NCBI GenBank assembly: GCA_017459895.1
Contig: JAFUCA010000008.1
Coordinates: 23,138-87,137, forward strand
Direction of reading: 5' to 3'
Length of the DNA stretch: 64,000 nt
DNA from: Bacillota bacterium
GTDB taxonomy: Bacteria; Bacillota; Clostridia; Peptostreptococcales; Anaerovoracaceae
Shown: positions 1 through 9,235 of the stretch, piece by piece
Layout of the letters: every line of letters starts with the position of its first letter
Position numbering within the stretch: the first letter of the stretch is position 1
Notes under the pieces: model-generated
Told to the model about the DNA's origin: nothing
The model's database searches: none
The model's input: only the letters and a program-made list of their open reading frames with translations
Made by a program: the position numbers and the translations under genes

Positions 1-1
1 T

Positions 2-91
2 ATGGCGTCGACCGCAGCGACGATGCTGCTCATCGTATGCGTGATCATCGCGATATTCTATGTGAAGCAACAGAAGAAAGCGAGGGATTAA
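2..91 (+). CDS. C-terminal end of a sugar ABC transporter permease (partial)
   Basis: This is the last 29 codons of a gene that begins before the window. The translation has one hydrophobic stretch (TMLLIVCVIIAIFYVKQQKK) followed by a basic cytoplasmic tail, as in the last membrane helix of MalF/UgpA-type permeases. The stop codon TAA lies 3 nt before the next permease, so the two are translationally linked and probably form the permease pair of one importer. The identification rests mainly on this position, because the family domain itself is outside the window. Confidence 0.6.
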   Translation: MASTAATMLLIVCVIIAIFYVKQQKKARD

Positions 92-94
92 GAC

Positions 95-931
95 ATGGTA
101 GGAAGGAACAAACTCTCTACGAAGATCATCATCTCCATCCTGCTGGTCCTCGGCGCAGTCTTCGCTGCATTCCCGATCCTGTGGATGGTATGCTCTTCAC
201 TGAAAGCCAACTCGGCTATTTTCGCCTGGCCACCGAAATTCATTGACGATACAGCAAGCATGGCTTCCTATGCGGCTGTACTCTCGGACGCGACGAAGGT
301 TCGGTTCTTCATCAACTCCTATATCGTGGCAGGCTCAGTCGTTATCGTAACCCTGTTTGTCGGTATCCTCGCTGCGTATGCGTTCAGCCGGTTCGACTTC
401 CCCGGGAAGGGAATCTTCAATTCCCTGATCATCAGCGTACAGGCGATCCCGCCCATCGTACTGCTGATCCCGTACATGGGAATGATCGTAGCCATGGGAC
501 TGTTCAATACCTACTGGGCACTGATCCTGACCTATCTGGTCACCACGCTGCCCTACTGCATCCTGATGATGACCGGATACTTCAACTCCTTGTCAACGGA
601 GCTGGATGAAGCGGTCATGATCGACGGAGGATCCCGATGGAAGGCACTCTGGTCCGTACTGGTACCGATTTCCCTTCCGGGTATGGTATCCGTCGGAATG
701 TACACATTCATGCAGGCATGGAATGAGTACCTGTTCGCTCTGGCATTGACCCAGACGACGGAGATGAGAACGGTTCCGATCGGAATCAACCTGCTGATGG
801 GACAGCACGCGTATGACTGGAGCCAGATGATGGCCATGTCCGTACTGGGCTCGATTCCGGTACTGATCCTGTTCATCTTCTTCCAGAAGTACTTCATCGC
901 AGGCATGTCCTCCGGTGGTGTCAAGGGTTAA
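95..931 (+). CDS. Carbohydrate ABC transporter permease, MalG/UgpE type
   Basis: Inner-membrane permease subunit of a sugar importer, 278 aa, the usual length for the MalG group. About six hydrophobic segments are visible. The EAA loop that docks onto the ATPase reads DEAVMIDGGSRWKALWSVLVP (residues about 171-191), with the family's conserved glycine. The N terminus has the basic start and first helix typical of MalG-like permeases. It follows the partial permease after 3 nt and precedes two aldolases and a kinase, so the imported compound is probably a sugar or polyol that is phosphorylated and cleaved. The substrate cannot be read from the sequence. Confidence 0.9.
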   Translation: MVGRNKLSTKIIISILLVLGAVFAAFPILWMVCSSLKANSAIFAWPPKFIDDTASMASYAAVLSDATKVRFFINSYIVAGSVVIVTLFVGILAAYAFSRFDFPGKGIFNSLIISVQAIPPIVLLIPYMGMIVAMGLFNTYWALILTYLVTTLPYCILMMTGYFNSLSTELDEAVMIDGGSRWKALWSVLVPISLPGMVSVGMYTFMQAWNEYLFALALTQTTEMRTVPIGINLLMGQHAYDWSQMMAMSVLGSIPVLILFIFFQKYFIAGMSSGGVKG

Positions 932-964
932 GATATCGTATATAATTATGTGTGATTTGAGGAT

Positions 965-996
965 CCATTCCCGCCGGGGATTCCTGCCGGGAATGG
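965..996 (+). terminator. Hairpin between permease and first aldolase
   Basis: CCATTCCCG pairs with CGGGAATGG (9 bp) around a 14 nt loop, followed by a moderately T-rich stretch. It lies in the 120 bp gap between the transporter and the catabolic genes. It could be an intrinsic terminator, a partial terminator that lowers downstream expression, or an mRNA-stabilising end. The short T run makes full termination uncertain. Confidence 0.5.
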
Positions 997-1051
997 ATTT
1001 CCTCTGTCGTTTAACTGAAATTCTGAAAAAAATCAAAGGAGATCATCACCT

Positions 1052-1909
1052 ATGTTAATGAATATGAAAGAACTGCTGGCGGTCGCTAATGAGAACAACT
1101 TCGCGGTGCCGGCATTCAACATCAGCGATTACAACATGTTCAACGGAATCATGGAGGCTTCCGAAGAGAAGAACGCTCCGGTGATCATTGCGATCCACCC
1201 CGATGAGCTGTCTCACATCAAGCCGGAGATGGTCCAGGGCATCATCGCGCGGATCAACCGTTCCCCGATCCCGGCGGTCATCCATCTGGATCACGGCGGC
1301 AGCTTCGATCAGGTCATCGCAGCGATCCAGGCGGGATTCACCTCCGTCATGATCGACGCTTCCACAGCGCCGTACGAAGAGAACGTCGCCACCTGCCAGA
1401 AGGTCTGTGAAGCGGCCCACGCCGTGAACGTTTCCGTCGAGGGCGAACTGGGAACCATCGGCAACATCGATTCCACCGAAACCATCGGCAGCGACATCCT
1501 CTACACGGATCCGCAGCAGGCGAAGGACTTCATCGACAGAACCGGCATCGACTGCCTGGCCATCGCCATCGGCACCAGCCACGGCATCTATCCGAAGGAC
1601 ATGAAGCCGGAACTGCGCATCGACGTTCTGGACGAGATCAAGAAGGTCGTCACCGCGCCGCTGGTCCTCCACGGCGGATCCTCCAACAAGGACTCCGAGA
1701 TCGCCAAGTCTGTCGAGCACGGCGTCAACAAGATCAACATCTCCAGCGATATCAAGGCCGCTTACTACAAGAAGATGCGGGAAGTGCTGGCAGACGAAGG
1801 TCTTCGTGAGCCGAACCAGATCCAGCCGCCCTGTCTGGAGGCAATGAAGGAAGTCGCCTACCAGAAGATCGAGCTGTTCCAGGCCGATGGAAAGGCTGCT
1901 CTGTACTGA
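1052..1909 (+). CDS. Class II ketose-bisphosphate aldolase (first copy)
   Basis: Zinc-dependent aldolase of the FbaA/GatY family, which cleaves a ketose 1,6-bisphosphate to dihydroxyacetone phosphate and an aldehyde; 285 aa, full length. Visible active-site blocks are HLDHGG (catalytic Asp and Zn-binding His, residues about 78-83), VEGELGTIG (130s), the His in SHGIYP, LVLHGGSS, and the phosphate-binding NKINISSDIK. The start follows AAAGGAG with good spacing; a second ATG three codons in is less likely. A paralogue lies two genes downstream. Fructose, tagatose or another bisphosphate is possible. Confidence 0.9.
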   Translation: MLMNMKELLAVANENNFAVPAFNISDYNMFNGIMEASEEKNAPVIIAIHPDELSHIKPEMVQGIIARINRSPIPAVIHLDHGGSFDQVIAAIQAGFTSVMIDASTAPYEENVATCQKVCEAAHAVNVSVEGELGTIGNIDSTETIGSDILYTDPQQAKDFIDRTGIDCLAIAIGTSHGIYPKDMKPELRIDVLDEIKKVVTAPLVLHGGSSNKDSEIAKSVEHGVNKINISSDIKAAYYKKMREVLADEGLREPNQIQPPCLEAMKEVAYQKIELFQADGKAALY

Positions 1910-1929
1910 TTTGAGTGAAAACGGGAAAT

Positions 1930-3132
1930 ATGACTAAGAAAATAGCAATGGGTTTCCACACCTGCGTGGATTATGAGCTGATCTGGAACACGGAAACCGT
2001 GGAATCCATGATCAGAGCCTTTGAGATCAGAGAGGACGAGCTGCGGCTGGACGGAGCAGTGCATACCCAGAGGGATGCCTGGATTTTCTGCCTGGCTCAT
2101 CTGCGGGCCGGTATCGGCGGAGAGATCGTACCGGACGAACCCCAGTCGGTCATCGATTTTGCGGAGCACTTCGAACGAAACGTGACGCTGGGCGGCACCG
2201 CTACCCGGGCAGCCATCGCGCTGGACAAGCTGGGCTACGATTCGGTCCTGCAGACCAGCTGCTGGAACCCCTATGTGGAGAAGCTGCTGCCCTCCCATGT
2301 GAAGGCCATTCCGGGAGTAGAAGACGACGGTATGCTGTATCCCCATGTAGTGCTGCAGTGCGCCAAGGGAGTCCGCATCCATGCCAATGACATTGATTTC
2401 GTCACACCCCGGGAAAACCGCATCATGATCTCCCATGATCTGAACAGTCTGGATATGCCGATCCTGCCCCGGACTTTCGGCCCTGAGATCACAGACGCGG
2501 GGGTGTTCCTTCTGGGATGCTTCAGCGAGATCCTGGACAGGGATATTCTGGATCGTGTGATCAGGCATACGCGGGAGCTTCTGGAATATCTGCCGGAGAA
2601 TGCGGTTGTCATGTATGAGGACGGATGCTACGTGATGAAGGCATTCCGCTACGCGGTTCACGAACATCTGCGTCCGTACATCGATGTGCTCAGCATGAAC
2701 GAGGATGAGATGCAGGAATACATCGGGCGAAAGATCGACATACTGGACGTGAAGGCGGTGATCGCTGCCGTCCGGTGCGTCTATGAATCCCTGAAGATCG
2801 ACCATGTCATCGTCCATTCGGCGAAATGGGCTCTGGCGTACGGCAAGGAGCCCCAGCGTTTGCATGACGCCCTTCTGGGGGGAGCTACCATGGCATCCTC
2901 CCGGTTCCGTGCCGGAGACGACATCACGCCGGAAACCTACAAAGAAACTGCTGCTATGGCAAACCGGGAGGACAGCGAGGTCTTCTGTGAGGCGATCCGC
3001 GAAGCCCTGGGAGATAAGGTCTGCATCATCCCAAGCAAGGACATGTCCCACGTCGAGCATCCCGCGGTCGTAGGACTTGGGGATTCCTTCGCGGGGGGCT
3101 GTCTGCCCGGACTGATCGGATTAAAAGACTGA
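1930..3132 (+). CDS. ADP-dependent phosphofructokinase/glucokinase family kinase
   Basis: Ribokinase-fold sugar kinase of the ADP-dependent PFK/glucokinase family, about 400 aa. The C terminus carries the anion-hole and catalytic-base motif GLGDSFAGG, where Asp is the expected base. Internal blocks LGGTATRAAIALDKLG and SHDLNSLDMP fit the family's sugar-binding N-terminal half. I prefer the ATG at 1930; a GTG at 1915 adds five residues. The gene sits between two aldolases and is followed after 10 nt by the second, so its product probably feeds them. The family is known in archaea and some bacteria. ADP rather than ATP use is an inference from family membership. Confidence 0.75.
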   Translation: MTKKIAMGFHTCVDYELIWNTETVESMIRAFEIREDELRLDGAVHTQRDAWIFCLAHLRAGIGGEIVPDEPQSVIDFAEHFERNVTLGGTATRAAIALDKLGYDSVLQTSCWNPYVEKLLPSHVKAIPGVEDDGMLYPHVVLQCAKGVRIHANDIDFVTPRENRIMISHDLNSLDMPILPRTFGPEITDAGVFLLGCFSEILDRDILDRVIRHTRELLEYLPENAVVMYEDGCYVMKAFRYAVHEHLRPYIDVLSMNEDEMQEYIGRKIDILDVKAVIAAVRCVYESLKIDHVIVHSAKWALAYGKEPQRLHDALLGGATMASSRFRAGDDITPETYKETAAMANREDSEVFCEAIREALGDKVCIIPSKDMSHVEHPAVVGLGDSFAGGCLPGLIGLKD

Positions 3133-3142
3133 AAGGAACAGA

Positions 3143-3997
3143 ATGTACGAGAAAACAGGAAATATCATCAAACTGGCACGTGAGAACAATACCTCGGCCA
3201 TCGCGTTCATCTGCATGGATTACGTGATGGCGCGTACCGTCGTATACGCGGCGGAGGCGACAAAGACACCGGCCATCGTCATGCTCTATCCGGAGCACGT
3301 GACGGTGCAGCGCACTACCGGTTTTCGCAATTACGCGGCCATGGTCAAGGAACTGGCGGAGGAGGTCAGCGTTCCCGTCGGACTGCACTGCGACCACGAC
3401 TACACCTATGAGGCGATCATGCACACCATCGACTGCGGCTTCGAGTCGGTCATGATGGACGGTTCCATGAACGATCTGGACACCAACATCGCGCTGACGA
3501 AGAAGGTCGTCGAAAGCGCCCACGCCAAGGGTGCCATCGTCGAGGGTGAGATCGGTCACGTCGGCGTGGCGGCGGACGCGGATAACAACAGGGAGGATCT
3601 GTTCACCAAGCCGGACGCGGCGGAGAAATTCTGCGCGGAGGCAGGAGTGGACACGCTGGCGGTCTCCATCGGAAACGCCCACGGGGAATACAAGGAAACA
3701 CCCCATCTGGACATCCAGCGCCTCGAAGCGATCCGCAGCGCCACGGATGTGCCCCTGGTCCTGCACGGCGGCAGCGGTATCCCCGATGATCAGCTTCTGG
3801 TGGCCTTCTCCAAGGGCATCAACAAGTTCAATCTGGGAACCGACTACCTCCGGCATTACTTCAACGCGCTGACCGAGTTCACGAAGGATTACGCGGATGT
3901 AGCGGATCCGGTGCGGGTCATCAACATGCCCGAATACGTTCAGGCGAAGCTGCAGCCTTACGTAGAGGATCGGCTGCGGACCCTGTGCCGGTTCTGA
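3143..3997 (+). CDS. Class II ketose-bisphosphate aldolase (second copy)
   Basis: Second zinc-dependent aldolase, 284 aa, clearly divergent from the copy at 1052-1909. It keeps the active-site blocks HCDHDYTYEAI, VEGEIGHVG, GNAHGEYK, LVLHGGSGI and INKFNLGTDYLR. The ATG follows GAAAGGAAC. It is the last gene of the operon before a strong terminator. Two differently diverged aldolases flanking one kinase suggest either two substrates or stereochemically different cleavages, as with the fructose versus tagatose bisphosphate enzymes. This cannot be decided from the sequence. Confidence 0.9.
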   Translation: MYEKTGNIIKLARENNTSAIAFICMDYVMARTVVYAAEATKTPAIVMLYPEHVTVQRTTGFRNYAAMVKELAEEVSVPVGLHCDHDYTYEAIMHTIDCGFESVMMDGSMNDLDTNIALTKKVVESAHAKGAIVEGEIGHVGVAADADNNREDLFTKPDAAEKFCAEAGVDTLAVSIGNAHGEYKETPHLDIQRLEAIRSATDVPLVLHGGSGIPDDQLLVAFSKGINKFNLGTDYLRHYFNALTEFTKDYADVADPVRVINMPEYVQAKLQPYVEDRLRTLCRF

Positions 3998-4021
3998 GTT
4001 CCATAAGATAAGAAGATGAGA

Positions 4022-4069
4022 AATGCTGCTGCGTCAGGCATGTTCGTATGCCCGGCGCAGCATTTTTTT
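4022..4069 (+). terminator. Rho-independent terminator of the sugar operon
   Basis: AATGCTGC near the start pairs with GCAGCATT at the end, with further inner pairing (AGGCAT region with the GCCC region), followed by a run of seven T. It lies 25 bp after the second aldolase and cleanly separates the sugar operon from the leader region of the LIV operon. Confidence 0.85.
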
Positions 4070-4079
4070 AAAAATGTTC

Positions 4080-4108
4080 TTGACATCCGAATCGTTCTGT
4101 AGTAGCAT
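4080..4108 (+). promoter_or_regulatory. Sigma-A type promoter of the LIV operon leader
   Basis: A perfect -35 box TTGACA (4080-4085) is followed after 17 bp by TAGCAT (4103-4108, 4 of 6 matches to TATAAT). A transcript would start near 4115, 66 bp before the Cys/Met-rich reading frame. An inverted repeat, CACCTAT/ATAGGTG (4126-4146), lies just after the predicted start and could be an operator or the first leader hairpin. Confidence 0.7.
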
Positions 4109-4125
4109 AACGATTGTAAGTCAAA

Positions 4126-4146
4126 CACCTATTAAATAGATAGGTG
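4126..4146 (+). promoter_or_regulatory. Inverted repeat just downstream of the LIV promoter
   Basis: CACCTAT and ATAGGTG form a 7 bp inverted repeat around a 7 nt AT-rich loop, which itself contains the palindrome CTATTAAATAG. It lies within about 30 nt of the predicted transcription start, so it could be a repressor operator or an RNA hairpin of the leader. Nothing identifies the binding partner. Confidence 0.45.
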
Positions 4147-4180
4147 AATAGGCAATAACGATGAGAAAGGATCGGAAACC

Positions 4181-4294
4181 ATGAAGCAGATGATGTGTAC
4201 CTGCATGACGATGCTGTGCGGCATGTGCCGCTGTACGGACAATTCGATGATGTGCGACCGGAATGTGCAGGCGCATGACCTCCGGGAGAGCTGA
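4181..4294 (+). CDS. Putative Cys/Met-rich leader peptide, 37 aa
   Basis: Small reading frame beginning MKQMMCTCMTMLCGMCRC and ending in a polar tail, with six cysteines and eight methionines in 37 residues. It has a plausible ribosome binding site (GAAAGGA, about 9 nt upstream). A seven-codon frame starting at 4161 ends in the ATGA that overlaps its start. It lies between a good promoter and two terminator hairpins ahead of the LIV transporter, the arrangement expected of a translated attenuator leader that senses charged tRNA-Cys and/or tRNA-Met. An independent small metal-binding peptide is the main alternative. I do not recognise a named family. Confidence 0.6.
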   Translation: MKQMMCTCMTMLCGMCRCTDNSMMCDRNVQAHDLRES

Positions 4295-4342
4295 AGACAG
4301 CATCCCGAAGGAACCATGGATCTGAATTCGATATGACATCCG

Positions 4343-4369
4343 GAAGCGCTGAGAAGCGCTTCTTTGTTT
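4343..4369 (+). terminator. First leader terminator/attenuator hairpin
   Basis: GAAGCGCT and AGCGCTTC form a perfect 8 bp stem with the 4 nt loop GAGA, followed by TTTGTTT. It lies 48 bp after the leader peptide stop and 112 bp before livG. The flanking CTCCGGG (at the end of the leader peptide, about 4280) is complementary to CCCGGAG just after the T run (about 4371), so a competing long-range pairing is possible. Confidence 0.75.
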
Positions 4370-4425
4370 GCCCGGAGAGGCATGCGAAGAAGCAGGGAAC
4401 GCGAACGGCTGACCGGAAAACCGGA

Positions 4426-4459
4426 GGCGAGAAGCAGACAAAGCTCCTCGCCGTTTTTT
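4426..4459 (+). terminator. Second leader terminator hairpin
   Basis: GGCGAG pairs with CTCGCC around a 15 nt loop and is followed by GTTTTTT, 22 bp before the livG start. Two successive intrinsic terminators between a promoter and the structural genes argue for regulated readthrough rather than simple operon separation. Confidence 0.65.
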
Positions 4460-4481
4460 GTGAAAAAGGGGAAACAAACGC

Positions 4482-5253
4482 ATGGGTGAGAAGCTATTGG
4501 AGATCAAAGATCTGGTCGTCAGATTCAGCGGCGTGACCGCGGTGGACCGACTGAGCCTGTCTCTGGAAAAGGGCAGGGCCTACGGTCTGATCGGCACCAA
4601 CGGAGCCGGCAAGAGCACGGTGGTGAACATCGTATCCGGTAACCTTCGGGCAACCGAAGGCCGGATCGCCTATCAGGGAAACGATATCACAGGGAAGAAG
4701 GCCCATGAGCTGGCGCGCCTCGGGATCGCCAGGACCTTCCAGAATCTGCGGCTGTTCCACAGCGATACGGTCCTCGGGAATGTGGTCACGGCCCGTCAGA
4801 TCGCCCACCCCTACAGTCTCCTGCATGCGCTGCTCGCATCGCCGAAGTTCCGGGCGCAGGAGCGCCGGATCCGGGAAGAATCCCGGGAGCTTCTGAGGCA
4901 GCTGAAGATCGGGGAGCTGGAGCAGCTTCCGGCCGCGTCGCTGGCCTACGGACAGCAGCGGCGCCTGGAGATCGCCAGGTGCCTGGCACTGGATCCAGGT
5001 CTGCTGCTTCTGGATGAGCCGGCCGCGGGAATGAATCCGGCGGAGAGCCGCCAGCTGGTGGAGGACATTCAGAGGATCCGGAAGGAGCGCCCGGACATGA
5101 CCATCCTCCTGATCGAGCACGATATGAAGGTCGTGCGCAGCTTTTGCGAGTACGTGTTCGTCATGTCGCAGGGGAAGCTGATCGAAGAGGGAGGACCGGA
5201 GATCATCACTACATCGAAAAGGGTTATTTCAGCATATATGGGAGGTGAGAGCG

Positions 5254-5282
<29 letters not shown>
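4482..5282 (+). CDS. livG: LIV-type ABC transporter ATP-binding protein LivG
   Basis: Cytoplasmic ATPase of a hydrophobic amino acid uptake (HAAT) importer, 266 aa. Walker A is GTNGAGKST (residues about 37-45), the signature is LAYGQQRRLEIARCL, and Walker B is LLLLDEPAAGMNP, followed by the switch His in LLIEHDMKVV. The C-terminal extension after the H loop is typical of LivG rather than LivF. It is the first structural gene after the leader, and its 3' end overlaps livF by 29 bp, indicating translational coupling. Confidence 0.92.
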
Positions 5283-5963
<681 letters not shown>

Positions 5964-5967
<4 letters not shown>

Positions 5968-6848
5968 GCTTTTTTGCAGCGGAAATCATCAGTGCCGTGA
6001 AACTCGGCAGCATTTATTCACTGATCGCCATCGGATACTCCATCGTCTACAGCATCATGGGCCTGATCAACTTCGCCCACGGAGAGCTGCTGATGATCGC
6101 GACCTACGCCCTGTGGTGTCTGCTGGCGGCGGGAGTGCCCTTCGCGCCGGCGGTCCTGATCGCCATCGCGATCACGGTGCTGTTCGGCCTGGCAATGGAG
6201 CGGATCGCTTACCGGCCCCTGCGGGATTACGGAGAGGAGACGCTGGTCATCACATCCCTGGCGGTGTCGGTGTTCCTGCAGAGCGTCTGCCAGTCCATCT
6301 TCGGACCGAGCAACAAGTCCCTGGTGCTTCCGGAGTTTTTCTCCCGGATCCACCACATCGGATCGGTCAACATCAGCAACATGAACGTGATCATCTTCGT
6401 TTCGACGATCCTGCTGATCACGGCCGTCGGGCTGACGCTTCGCTACTCGCGCCTGGGGATCGCGATGCGGGCCTGCGCGGATAATGCAAAGGCTGCGGAT
6501 CTGATGGGGATCGACCGGAACCGGGTCACCGTATTCGCCTTCATCATCGGATCCACGCTGGCGGCGCTGGCCGGGATCATGTACACCGGCGAATACGTTT
6601 CCTTCAGCCCGACCATGGGGTTCATGCTGGGCGTCAAGGCGTTTATCGCCGCCGTCATCGGCGGCCTGGGAAGTTTCTCGGGCGCGGCGGTGGGAGGATT
6701 CCTTCTGGGATTTCTGGAGATCCTGTTCGCGGGGTATCTGCCTGAGGGCATCTCCTCCTACCAGACCGGCATCGTGTTCCTGGTGCTGATCCTGCTGCTG
6801 CTGGTGCGGCCGAGCGGATTGTTCGGAACCAATGTCGAAAGGAGCTGA
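5964..6848 (+). CDS. livH: LIV-type ABC transporter permease LivH
   Basis: Integral membrane permease, 294 aa, with about eight hydrophobic helices. The N-terminal motif GLINFAHGELLMI is the hallmark of LivH-type permeases. The conserved loop with GIDRNRVTVFAFIIGSTLAALAG-like sequence and a late GGLGSFSGAAVGG segment also fit. Translation starts at GTG, overlapping the livF stop by 4 nt, with GGAGGTGA about 7 nt upstream. Confidence 0.92.
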
Positions 6849-6852
6849 TGGG

Positions 6853-7977
6853 ATGAATGAATCGAGAAAACTGACCGACAATTCCCTGTTCCGCTTCGTG
6901 ACGGTGATCCTGATCCCGGCGGCGATCCTGGCAGGCGTACAGTTCGGTGTCAGCACCTATTACGCCACCGTGTTCATCCTGTTCATGATCAATCTGATCC
7001 TGGCGGCGGGGCTGAACCTGACCAACGGGATCACGGGGATCTTCTCTCTGGGGATGGCCGTGTTCATGGGCATCGGCGCCTACGTCAGCAGCCTTCTGAG
7101 CCTGCCGCCGGAGGTGAAGCGGGTGCGGATCATGGATATTCCCGGATGGCTGGCCGATCTGCAGATGCCGTTCCTGTTCGCCGTGATCATCGCCGGAATC
7201 GTCGCGATGATCGTAGCGGCCATCGTAGGATTCGTGATCCTGCGGGCGAAGGGACATTATCTGGCGGTCATCACCCTGGGTCTGGTCATCGTGATCAAGA
7301 ACCTGCTGGACAACATTACGAACATCACAAATGGTGCGAAAGGGATCAGCGGAATGGAGCAGTATTCCACGCTGCCGGTGGTGACCTTCACCGCGCTGCT
7401 GATCCTCTTCCTCCTTTACCGCATGCAGCATTCAGCCTTTGGGAGAAGCATGCGGGCGCTGCGGGACGATGAGAGCGCTGCGGTATCTCTGGGAATCAGC
7501 TATCTGAGGATCCGGCTGATGTCCTTCATGATCAGCGCGTTCATCGGAGCCGTCGGAGGAGCACTGTGGGCACATATGATGCGGGCCATCGCCCCGTCCA
7601 TGTTCTACTTTGACGAGACCTTCAACATTCTGGAGATCTCGGTCATCGGGGGCATGTCGACCCTGAGCGGCGCGGTACCGGGGGCACTGATCATGACGTT
7701 CCTGCCCCAGGTCCTGTCCGGATTTGAGACCGGGTTCAGCCTGTTCGGGCTGCAGATCCCGCAGATCACGGGGCTGTCCGCGATGATTACAAGCATTTTG
7801 TTCATACTGGTTATTACCATTCGGAAGGGAGGTGTCATCCGCAGCAGCGAGTTTATCGTTTCATCGCTGTTCGATGCAAAGACCTGGACGGGCCTTGGGA
7901 AGAAAGAAACGTATCAGGAAATCGGTTATTTTATCAGAAAAGGGTTAGGAAAGAAAAACAGGAGGGAAACCACATGA
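6853..7977 (+). CDS. livM: LIV-type ABC transporter permease LivM
   Basis: Second membrane permease, about 374 aa, with multiple hydrophobic helices. The family motif GLTNGITGIFSLG-like (NLTNGITGIFSLGMAVFMG) and GGMSTLSGAVPGA are present. AAAGGAG at 6838-6844 fits the ATG at 6853; an upstream in-frame ATG at 6832 lies inside livH before the binding site and is unlikely. The stop overlaps the binding-protein gene by 4 nt (ATGA). Confidence 0.9.
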   Translation: MNESRKLTDNSLFRFVTVILIPAAILAGVQFGVSTYYATVFILFMINLILAAGLNLTNGITGIFSLGMAVFMGIGAYVSSLLSLPPEVKRVRIMDIPGWLADLQMPFLFAVIIAGIVAMIVAAIVGFVILRAKGHYLAVITLGLVIVIKNLLDNITNITNGAKGISGMEQYSTLPVVTFTALLILFLLYRMQHSAFGRSMRALRDDESAAVSLGISYLRIRLMSFMISAFIGAVGGALWAHMMRAIAPSMFYFDETFNILEISVIGGMSTLSGAVPGALIMTFLPQVLSGFETGFSLFGLQIPQITGLSAMITSILFILVITIRKGGVIRSSEFIVSSLFDAKTWTGLGKKETYQEIGYFIRKGLGKKNRRETT

Positions 7978-9224
7978 AGAAGAAATTATTCAAGAACGGA
8001 AGAAGAAAAATCCTTACAGTAAGCGCGCTGGCCGTGACGGCGCTGCTGAGCCTGGGACTGGCCGGCTGCGGAGGCTCGGCAGACTCCGGGGATGGCGAAG
8101 CGGCAGAGGGCGGCATCACCGCCGGTGGTCTGTGGGCCCTGACCGGATTCATGGACAGCTACGAGGTCGCCGGCTCCGAAGGTTTCGAGCTGGCGCTGGA
8201 GCAGATCAACGCGGAGGGCGGCATCGACGGACAGGAAGTCGGATACGTGAAGTATGACAGCGAGTCCGACGCGGAGAAGGCCACGTCCCTGATCAGCAAG
8301 CTCATCGAAAACGACGGGGCGGACGTCATCTTCGGCATGGGAGATCCCAACGCCGCCATCGCGGCCGGAACCGTAGCGCAGGATGCCGGTGTTCCGACCC
8401 TGGCCACCAGCTCCACGCTGCCCTACACCCAGGACAGAGTCGGTGATACCGCGTTTCTGGTGCCCTACGGAGACAACATTCAGGCAGCGGCCATCGCGGA
8501 GTACGCCTACAATGATCTGGGGGTCAGAAGCGCCTACGTCGTGACCGATACGACCGATGAGTACACCCTGTCCCTGAGCAAGTACTTCCAGTCCCACTTC
8601 CAGACGCTGGGAGGAAAGATCCTGGGAGAGACCACCTACGACGACAACGGATACACGGATTTCTCCGCGTCCATTCAGAAGATCAAAAAACTGGACGAGC
8701 AGCCGGATGCACTGTTCTTCGCCAGCTTCACCGACCAGGGACCGACCATGCTGAAGCAGTACCGGGAGGCCGGACTGGATCAGGTCGTCCTCTCCGGTGA
8801 CGGACTGGATTCCGTCGAGGTCGCCCAGACCGCGGGTGAAGCGGCCAACAACACCTACTTCTCGACCCACGTGGACTACAGCGCGGACAACGCGGCGGTG
8901 AAGGATTTCCTGGAGGCATACCAGGAGAAGTACGGCAAGGAACCGGACAATGCCTTCGCGGCTCTGGGATACGATGCGGCTTATCTGCTCAAGTATGCCG
9001 TAGAAAACTACGGGAACGGAGATTATTCCCCGGCGGCGATCCGGGACGCCATCGCGCAGGTCACAGACTTTGAGGGAATCACGGGCAACATCGATTACTC
9101 CGGCGGAAACGTTCCGAACAAGACGGTGTTCATCTGCGAATTCAAGGATGGAGACAAAGAAAACCTGGCATCTCTGGTGCCGACCTTTACGGAAGAAGAA
9201 CTGGCGGCGGATACCGCGGAATAG
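7974..9224 (+). CDS. LIV-type substrate-binding lipoprotein
   Basis: Extracellular binding protein of the importer, 416 aa. It has a lipoprotein signal with lipobox LAGC at about residue 31, then a Ser/Gly/Glu-rich linker and a two-lobed periplasmic-binding fold of the Leu/Ile/Val class (start ITAGGLWALTGFMDSYEVAG; segments EQINAEGGIDGQEV and TLATSSTLPYTQ). AGGAGG precedes the ATG, which overlaps livM by 4 nt. The ligand is unknown. Given the Cys/Met-rich leader, a sulfur-containing amino acid is worth considering, but that is inference. Confidence 0.9.
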   Translation: MKKKLFKNGRRKILTVSALAVTALLSLGLAGCGGSADSGDGEAAEGGITAGGLWALTGFMDSYEVAGSEGFELALEQINAEGGIDGQEVGYVKYDSESDAEKATSLISKLIENDGADVIFGMGDPNAAIAAGTVAQDAGVPTLATSSTLPYTQDRVGDTAFLVPYGDNIQAAAIAEYAYNDLGVRSAYVVTDTTDEYTLSLSKYFQSHFQTLGGKILGETTYDDNGYTDFSASIQKIKKLDEQPDALFFASFTDQGPTMLKQYREAGLDQVVLSGDGLDSVEVAQTAGEAANNTYFSTHVDYSADNAAVKDFLEAYQEKYGKEPDNAFAALGYDAAYLLKYAVENYGNGDYSPAAIRDAIAQVTDFEGITGNIDYSGGNVPNKTVFICEFKDGDKENLASLVPTFTEEELAADTAE

Positions 9225-9235
9225 GAGGGAGACTT

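Noticed and set aside
4100-4481. A SAM or other known metabolite riboswitch upstream of the LIV operon
   Set aside because: No recognisable conserved riboswitch core; the translated Cys/Met frame with terminators explains the region better.
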